Of a stretch of DNA of 64,000 nucleotides, positions 59,248-64,000 are shown in pieces. The position numbers and the translations under genes are program-made. How positions within the stretch are numbered: position 1 is the stretch's first letter; each line of letters starts with the position of its first letter. The stretch is from JTS-RE9 sp964649195 (lineage in GTDB: Bacteria; Planctomycetota; Phycisphaerae; Phycisphaerales; Phycisphaeraceae), in assembly GCA_964649195.1 (NCBI GenBank), contig CAZYPK010000003.1, positions 1-64,000 of the forward strand. Reading direction: 5' to 3'. The notes beneath the pieces are model-generated. The model worked only from the letters and a program-made list of their open reading frames with translations. It did not search any database and was not told where the DNA came from.

Positions 59248-60000
59248 TTACGGGCGGGTGTCCATGATTTTGTACCAGTTATGGTAGTCGAGTTTGGTGG
59301 GGGTGGAGGTGTTGATGGCGCGGTATTTTTCCAAGGGGGCGAAGGGGATCCAAGTGACGGAGTTGTCCTCGAAGAGGGCGTTGCTGCCTGAGCGGTTGTG
59401 GGGCGCCATGATCTTGCCGTTGATGATGCCGGCGCCGTTCCAGTGATCGACGCCGGTGAAGTCGGCATAGATGACGCGGTTGTGATAGTCCTTGATTTTC
59501 CACTGCAGGAGGCCGCCGCTGGTGCCTCGTTCGACTTCCAGGCTGCGGGCGGAATAGGAGGATCGGAGTCGATAGATGGAGTCGCCCTTGGAATCGTTCC
59601 AGGGGTTGTCGGGGCCGTTGTAGGAGAGTGCGGAGACCGGGTCGTTGGCCAGCGAGATGTCGTAGAAGGTGTGGGGATTGGGGACGTAGGTGAGGACGAG
59701 TCCGAGGTTGGCTCGGACCAGTTTGCCCAGGCTGTGCTGGTTCATCCAGTAGGTGGTGAAGGGGTGCGCTCCGCCGCCGAAATGGGTGGGGAGGAAACCG
59801 CGTTGGTCATCGGTGTAGGTGGTGACGCCGACGCCCAGTTGTCGCAACCCGGAGCCGCAGTGGACGCGATGGGCCACCTCGCGAGACTTGCCCAGGTTGG
59901 GCATGAGCAGGGCGATGAGCAGGGTGATGATGGAAATGACAACCAGCAGCTCCATGAGCGTGAAACCGCCGACGGGTCGGGTTGCCGTCCGAGAGGTCAT
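59248..60000 (-). CDS. prepilin-like secreted protein (DUF1559-like)
   Basis: A 250-residue protein with the prepilin leader MTSRTATRPVGG cut before FTLMELLVVISIITLLIALLMPNLGKSREVAHRVHCGSGLRQLGVGVTTYTDD, the standard planctomycete prepilin-like opening. The C-terminal domain (NALFEDNSVTWIPFAPLEKYRAI) resembles the last beta segment of that group but lacks the DGHV motif. ATG 60000 is used. It resembles the gene at 18241 in architecture. Role unknown; possibly a surface pseudopilin-like protein exported by the type II/IV apparatus. Confidence 0.8.
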   Translation of the reverse strand: MTSRTATRPVGGFTLMELLVVISIITLLIALLMPNLGKSREVAHRVHCGSGLRQLGVGVTTYTDDQRGFLPTHFGGGAHPFTTYWMNQHSLGKLVRANLGLVLTYVPNPHTFYDISLANDPVSALSYNGPDNPWNDSKGDSIYRLRSSYSARSLEVERGTSGGLLQWKIKDYHNRVIYADFTGVDHWNGAGIINGKIMAPHNRSGSNALFEDNSVTWIPFAPLEKYRAINTSTPTKLDYHNWYKIMDTRP

Positions 60001-60102
60001 GTGGGAACCACCGCAAGGATGCGGGCATTGTACCGAAGAAGGGAAAAATTGGGAAGAGAAATTTAGGGGAAGGGGAAGGCATGGGGAAAGCATCGCAGAG
60101 AG

Positions 60103-60392
60103 ATCAGGGGACAGAGGTCAGGGGACAGGGGACAGGAATCAGAGCGAAGCCGCAAGCGGCTTGTCCCCTGTCCCCGGATGATTGGTTGTCTGTTCCGCCA
60201 TTTTGCAATTTTCATTTTGCAATGGCTATTTTTCAATCTCTTGGGACTTCTGAATAATCCCCGATGTACCGATCGCGAAGCCGCAAGCGGCTTGGGCGTA
60301 AGGTTATTCAGGAAGCCCTTCACCCCCCTTCGTGCCTTCCCCCTTGCCTTTCAACTCGGAACTCGGAACTCAGAACTCAGAACTCAGAACTT
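60103..60392. repeat. GGGGACA heptamer hairpin, ERIC-like copy A8 and GGAACTC array
   Basis: GGGGACA units and CCCCTGTCCCC flank a GCCGCAAGCGGC core at 60103-60177. A8 lies at 60243-60317 (GGGACTTCTGAATAATCC, CGATGTACCGATCGCG, core, GTAAGGTTATTCAGGAAGCCC). GGAACTC/GAACTCA units follow at 60354-60392. Nothing in this 400-nt gap looks coding. Confidence 0.85.
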
Positions 60393-60408
60393 CTCCCCCC
60401 TTCGTGCC

Positions 60409-61485
60409 TCAATCCCTTCCCAAAATCCCCCGCCTCTCCAGTTCATCGAGCAGCGCGGCGGTGAACCGGTGTGCATCGGCTTCGCCCAGGTGGGACCAGT
60501 CGGGGGTGGGGTAGCCGCGCAGGCCGGGCACATCGTCGTGGTGAATCGTTGTCGCGGAGATATGCTGGACGAACAGGTCCCAGTACCGTTGGCGGGGGAA
60601 GTCCAGGTCCATGCCGTGCCCGGTGGCGCCGGAGACCGGATAGCGGACGAAGACCACCTTGCCGCCGCGCGATTGAATGGTTTTCACATGCCGGTCAAAC
60701 GCCGCCACATTCTCAAGCCACTGCGCCGTCCGATCCGCTTCCGGCACATCGGCGGTTGATGTCGCGGCAGCCTTGGCGCGGCGATTCCGCTTCGCATAAC
60801 GGTCGCCAAGAATGATGTCACCCAGAAACATCCAGAGTTTCATCATGTCCGCCTTGCTGAAGTCCGCCAGGCGCGATCGGTCGGCATGAGTCACAAGATA
60901 GTTGGGAACGGATCGCCGGCCTTCGATCGCCCTGGTCAGCAATTCCCGAATACAGAGCGACGGATTGACCATCACCAGATTGCTCTGAATAACATTGGCG
61001 GTGCGTCGAACAATACGCTTGTCGAACCGCCAATCGGTATGGAAGTAACGAACATAAGGTTGTTGATTTTCCCACAGTTCCCTCATCACGCCCGGCTCCG
61101 TGATTTCGATGATGGCCACGCCTCGGAATGTTTCATCATTCGCCAGATCGCGCAATGTCGCATAAGGGGCAAGCCCTTCGATGCACAGATTGCCCAATGT
61201 ATGGTTGGGATAGCGATCGTAGAAGACCTGCGTGGCGAAGCCCAGTTGAATGCGGGACATCCCCAGCAGGGCGACGGCCTGCCCGTCGCCGGTGGATAGC
61301 CGCTCGCGCTGAAGCGACCAGTTGTCCTTGTCATCGACCACCATCGGCGCCCGCTGTCCCTGGGCGCGCCAGCGGCTTTCCACGCCGGCCGCCAGCGCGA
61401 CCGCCAGCAGCGCGGCGAGCAGCCATGTACGTCCCCAGGGGCCGTCGGGCAATCGATCGTTAGAACTGGAAATAGATGAAGGCAC
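60409..61485 (-). CDS. SGNH/AlgX-like partner of the MBOAT acyltransferase
   Basis: A 358-residue protein with one N-terminal membrane helix (TWLLAALLAVALAAGVE) and a periplasmic domain. AVALLGMSRIQLGFATQVF resembles an SGNH block I (GxSR in place of GDS), and SHLGEADAHRFTAALLDEL near the end resembles the late Asp/Ser-His block. The start overlaps the end of the MBOAT gene by 26 nt, as in alginate- or cellulose-acetylation pairs where MBOAT moves acyl groups across the membrane and the SGNH partner places them on a polymer. The polymer here is unknown. Confidence 0.7.
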   Translation of the reverse strand: MPSSISSSNDRLPDGPWGRTWLLAALLAVALAAGVESRWRAQGQRAPMVVDDKDNWSLQRERLSTGDGQAVALLGMSRIQLGFATQVFYDRYPNHTLGNLCIEGLAPYATLRDLANDETFRGVAIIEITEPGVMRELWENQQPYVRYFHTDWRFDKRIVRRTANVIQSNLVMVNPSLCIRELLTRAIEGRRSVPNYLVTHADRSRLADFSKADMMKLWMFLGDIILGDRYAKRNRRAKAAATSTADVPEADRTAQWLENVAAFDRHVKTIQSRGGKVVFVRYPVSGATGHGMDLDFPRQRYWDLFVQHISATTIHHDDVPGLRGYPTPDWSHLGEADAHRFTAALLDELERRGILGRD

Positions 61486-62884
61486 GGTCCTCTCCCGGCG
61501 ACATCATGATCGCCACAATCATTACCGCCAGCAGCACGGCGCGAAGCCACCAGGGTGTTTTCGCCGCGGCGGCTTCGAGTGTTGTATCGCGCATCCGCCA
61601 GTGTATATACAGCATCGCCACGGTCACACAGCCGACGATGATCATCTGCGGCTGCTTCATCAGTTCGCCCTGATCGGCGGGATAACGTCCGAGCATCGAG
61701 CCGATCATCGAGAATGCCTTGTCGAACGTGCGGGCACGGAAGAAGACCCAGGTGACGCAGACGAGCAGAAAGGTGCCCAAAGCCGCGGCAATCCGCATCG
61801 GCACGCTGCGCCAGAAGTCGCCCGCGGGCCAGAGTTTCATGAGCATGCGTTCGCCGATGAGATAAAGCCCGTGCAGCCCGCCCCAGACGACGAAGGTCCA
61901 TGCCGCCCCGTGCCACAGTCCGCCGATGAGCATGACGAGCATAAGGTTGATCTGCGTATGAACGTTGCTGACGCGGTTGCCGCCCAGGGGTATATATAGA
62001 TAGTCGCGAAGGAAGGATGAAAGCGATATGTGCCAGCGCCGCCAGAAGTCGCTGAACCCGATGGCGGCATAGGGGAAACGGAAGTTGTCCATGATGCCGA
62101 AGCCCAGACACATGGCGATGCCGATGGCGCAGGTCGAGTAGCCCGCGAAGTCGCAGAATATCTGGCCGGCGAAGGCGAACGAGCCGAGCCATGCGCCCAG
62201 GAACCGCGTGCCCGCCGGGTTGTCGAAGACATCCTCCACCACCGACGCCAGCAGCCCGTCGGCGATCACCGCCTTTTCAAACAACCCGATCACCAGCAGG
62301 GTCAGACCCCAGCCCAGTTGCTTCGCACCGGCCCGGCGAGGCTCTTCGCATTGGTGGAGAAAATCATTGGCGCGGACGATCGGCCCGGCGACGAGCGGCG
62401 GAAAGAACGTCACATACAGACAATAGTCCAGGAACGAGTTCCACGCCTTGATCTTCCCGAAGTATATGTCGAATGTATAGGTGAGCGTCTGGAATGTATA
62501 GAACGAGATGCCGATGGGCAGGACGATGCTCCACTCCGGTGGAACATATTCAATTCCCATCCTGTTCACGGCCCAGGTGAAGTTTTCGAGCAGGAAGTTG
62601 CCGTATTTGAAGAATCCCAGGATGCCCAGGTTCGCCACCAGGCTGATGCCCAGCAGCGCCCGCCGTCTGGTGACGGACCCGGGCCGCGACAGGGCCTTGC
62701 CCACGAACCAGTCGATGAGCGTGGAGATGATCAGCAGCAGCACGAACGGCGGGTTCCACGCCATGTAAAACAGGTAGCTGGCCCACAACAGGTTGAACTT
62801 TCTGACGCGCCAAGGCAGCGGCAGATGGTGCAGCACCATCACGCCGGCGAAGAAGTAGAGAAAGGTCAGTGAGTTGAAGAGCAT
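61460..62884 (-). CDS. MBOAT-family O-acyltransferase
   Basis: A 474-residue polytopic membrane protein of the AlgI/DltB-like MBOAT family. Features are MLFNSLTFLYFFAGVMVLHHLPLPWR at the start, SYLFYMAWNPPFVLLLIISTLIDWFVG, LPIGISFYTFQTLTY, the motif FWRRWHISLSSFLRDYLYIPLGGNR and the catalytic-region His in GGLWHGAAWTFVVWG. It supplies acyl groups for modification of a periplasmic or surface polysaccharide. ATG 62884 is the family start. It is coupled to the SGNH-like gene downstream. Confidence 0.93.
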   Translation of the reverse strand: MLFNSLTFLYFFAGVMVLHHLPLPWRVRKFNLLWASYLFYMAWNPPFVLLLIISTLIDWFVGKALSRPGSVTRRRALLGISLVANLGILGFFKYGNFLLENFTWAVNRMGIEYVPPEWSIVLPIGISFYTFQTLTYTFDIYFGKIKAWNSFLDYCLYVTFFPPLVAGPIVRANDFLHQCEEPRRAGAKQLGWGLTLLVIGLFEKAVIADGLLASVVEDVFDNPAGTRFLGAWLGSFAFAGQIFCDFAGYSTCAIGIAMCLGFGIMDNFRFPYAAIGFSDFWRRWHISLSSFLRDYLYIPLGGNRVSNVHTQINLMLVMLIGGLWHGAAWTFVVWGGLHGLYLIGERMLMKLWPAGDFWRSVPMRIAAALGTFLLVCVTWVFFRARTFDKAFSMIGSMLGRYPADQGELMKQPQMIIVGCVTVAMLYIHWRMRDTTLEAAAAKTPWWLRAVLLAVMIVAIMMSPGEDRAFIYFQF

Positions 62885-62964
62885 GGCATCGCCCCGCCTG
62901 CCGCCGCGCGGCGACAAGGCGTGTCAATCTGTATCGGTTGAAACGATTGGGGGGATAAATCAGG

Positions 62965-63160
62965 GGAAGGCAAGTTCCGAGTTCCGAGTTCCGGGTTCCG
63001 AGTTGAAAGGCAAGGGGGAAGGCACGAAGGCATTGAGGCACGAAGGCACGAAGGGGATGAAAAGTTTCAGGTTCCGAGTTGCGGAGGGATGCAGGCTCGA
63101 ATCGGTTCGGCTGTCTTTTAACTCGGAACCCGGAACTCGGAACTCGGAACTCGGAACTTG
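62965..63160. repeat. GAGTTCC heptamers and GGCACGAA octamers with inverted partner
   Basis: GTTCCGA units at 62974-63003, GGCACGAA octamers at 63020-63052, and GGAACTC units at 63120-63160 in the opposite sense. The 63161-63313 stretch leads to the Rieske gene, with GGAG at 63301-63304 as its ribosome site. Confidence 0.85.
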
Positions 63161-63313
63161 CCTTCCGTCTTTTCAGGGCATCCTCGATGTTCGGATATTT
63201 CAATGGCAGTATAATTGTCGGACTCGGCTTGATGCGATGATGGATGTGCCGGTTCTTCGTATCGAAGTCGTGCCGTCCGTTTTGCGTTTTCGTTCGTGAT
63301 GGAGCAATGAATC

Positions 63314-64000
63314 ATGAGTGAAGAAACCCCGCCCCCGCCCCCGCCCCCGGAATCCCCGGAAGGTTCCCCGGAAGTTTCCTTGGAAGTTCCCCCGGAAACC
63401 TCCCCGGAAGAAATCCCGAAAAACCCCCCGGCAGAACCCCGCGAAGAACCCCAACCCGATGCCGCTTCGCTCGAACACCGTCGCTGTTTTCTCACCAAGG
63501 CGTCGGCGGTCGTCGTCGGCGGCATCGTGGGCATCGTGCCTGCGGCGGCCGGGCTGATGAGCGTGCTGGACCCGATCAGGCCCGGCAGGGAAAAAGCCGA
63601 AGGCGGCCTGCTCGTGCCCGTCACCACGCTTGATGCCCTGCCTGCCGACGGCAAGCCCAGGCAGTTCGTGATCCGCGCCGATCTCGTCGATGCCTGGAAC
63701 AAGACGAGCAACGCCCGCATCGGCGCGGTCTATCTGGTACGCACCAGCGAGACCGATGTGAAATGCCTTTCGGTGATCTGCCCCCACGCCGGCTGCTTCG
63801 TCGCTTCGCAGAGCGATGGATCATTCAAATGCCCCTGCCACGACAGCGAGTTTGAAACCGATGGCAAGGTGCGTGAGAAAAACGCCCAGGGACAGACCAC
63901 CGTCAGCCCGCGCGATCTGGACACGCTCGATGTCGAAATCAAGGATGGCCGGATTTTCGTGAAGTACGAACGCTTCCGTGCCGGCACGAGTGAGAAGATT
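63314..64000 (+). CDS. Rieske 2Fe-2S protein (incomplete at window end)
   Basis: The frame is open to the window edge (229 residues). The N-terminal 50 residues are Pro/Glu-rich, encoded by CCCCGGAAG-like short repeats. HRRCFLTKASAVVVGGIVGIVPAAAG resembles a Tat-type signal anchor. The Rieske domain has both cluster-binding boxes: CPHAGC (Cys156, His158) and CPCHDS (Cys173, His176). Such proteins are the iron-sulfur subunits of cytochrome bc-type quinol oxidising complexes in planctomycetes, and the next gene would be expected to be cytochrome b. ATG 63314 follows GGAG at 63301-63304. Confidence 0.9.
   Translation, partial: MSEETPPPPPPPESPEGSPEVSLEVPPETSPEEIPKNPPAEPREEPQPDAASLEHRRCFLTKASAVVVGGIVGIVPAAAGLMSVLDPIRPGREKAEGGLLVPVTTLDALPADGKPRQFVIRADLVDAWNKTSNARIGAVYLVRTSETDVKCLSVICPHAGCFVASQSDGSFKCPCHDSEFETDGKVREKNAQGQTTVSPRDLDTLDVEIKDGRIFVKYERFRAGTSEKI

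Noticed and set aside
1..64000. tRNA, rRNA or transposase genes
   Set aside because: I looked for T-loop-like GGTTCGAATCC contexts, rRNA signatures and DDE or tyrosine-recombinase motifs and found none that hold up. A proper tRNA scan could still find one I missed.

Overview
This is a GC-rich chromosomal window that looks like a planctomycete, most likely of the Phycisphaerae type. The evidence is the planctomycete-typical DUF1592/DUF1588 cytochrome-like protein with its Tat-exported DUF1552 partner, a PSCyt1-type haem protein fragment, prepilin-like proteins of the DUF1559 style, a fused SecD-SecF, and Kdo-synthesis genes that imply an LPS-bearing outer membrane. I see no rRNA, tRNA, CRISPR array, integrase or transposase, so it reads as ordinary chromosome with some accessory islands.

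Layout. 0.4-2.4 kb: rpsB-tsf, closed by a long hairpin. 2.5-9 kb: minus-strand GntP-type permease, purU, a GAF-SpoIIE phosphatase and a porin. 10-12.8 kb: membrane histidine kinase and a ThiD2-ThiE fusion. 12.8-18 kb: an AlbA_2/Schlafen-like regulator, kdsD, a VapD-family protein and scpA. 18-25 kb: a prepilin, secDF, a secreted protein and kdsB. 25-30.5 kb: a minus-strand set of type II secretion pseudopilins in the order C-like, G, H, J, I, K-like. 30.7-32.6 kb: TauE permease plus an MBL-fold hydrolase. 33-39.8 kb: a sugar-acid cluster (aldo-keto reductase, Zn dehydrogenase, TIM-barrel isomerase, UxaE-like epimerase, FucU-like mutarotase, COG3618-like lactonase). Together these make a plausible oxidative route for L-galactose or L-fucose through a tagaturonate-type keto acid. 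40-44 kb: the DUF1592/DUF1552 pair. 44.2-55.6 kb: the most unusual locus, described below. 55.8-58.5 kb: a second histidine kinase, a NUDIX protein and parB with two parS-like palindromes. 58.6-64 kb: a truncated cytochrome gene, a prepilin, an SGNH-like/MBOAT acyltransferase pair and the start of a Rieske protein.

The candidate novel system is a four-gene minus-strand operon at 44241-55638. It encodes a membrane-anchored coiled-coil protein, a 1972-residue protein (N-terminal membrane helix, about 1500 residues of coiled coil built from an 80-residue repeat, C-terminal McrB-like AAA+ NTPase), a DUF2357/DUF524-type McrC-like protein whose nuclease core looks degenerate, and a protein resembling the Hsp70/actin ATPase fold with altered phosphate loops. 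It resembles coiled-coil McrBC (type IV restriction, CoCoNuT-like) systems but is membrane-tethered and carries an Hsp70-like partner.

The second striking theme is repeat DNA. Almost every intergenic gap holds arrays of 7-nt (sometimes 8- or 9-nt) tandem repeats, often arranged as inverted arms around a GCCGCAAGCGGC core, plus about eight copies of a 70-90 bp ERIC-like imperfect palindrome and several other dispersed hairpin families. These repeats also enter coding sequence: a prepilin leader, the ScpA tail, a histidine kinase tail and possibly the ThiD2-ThiE linker.

All assignments come from reading the sequence and from recall of protein families. No database search was run, so domain names for divergent proteins are inferences.
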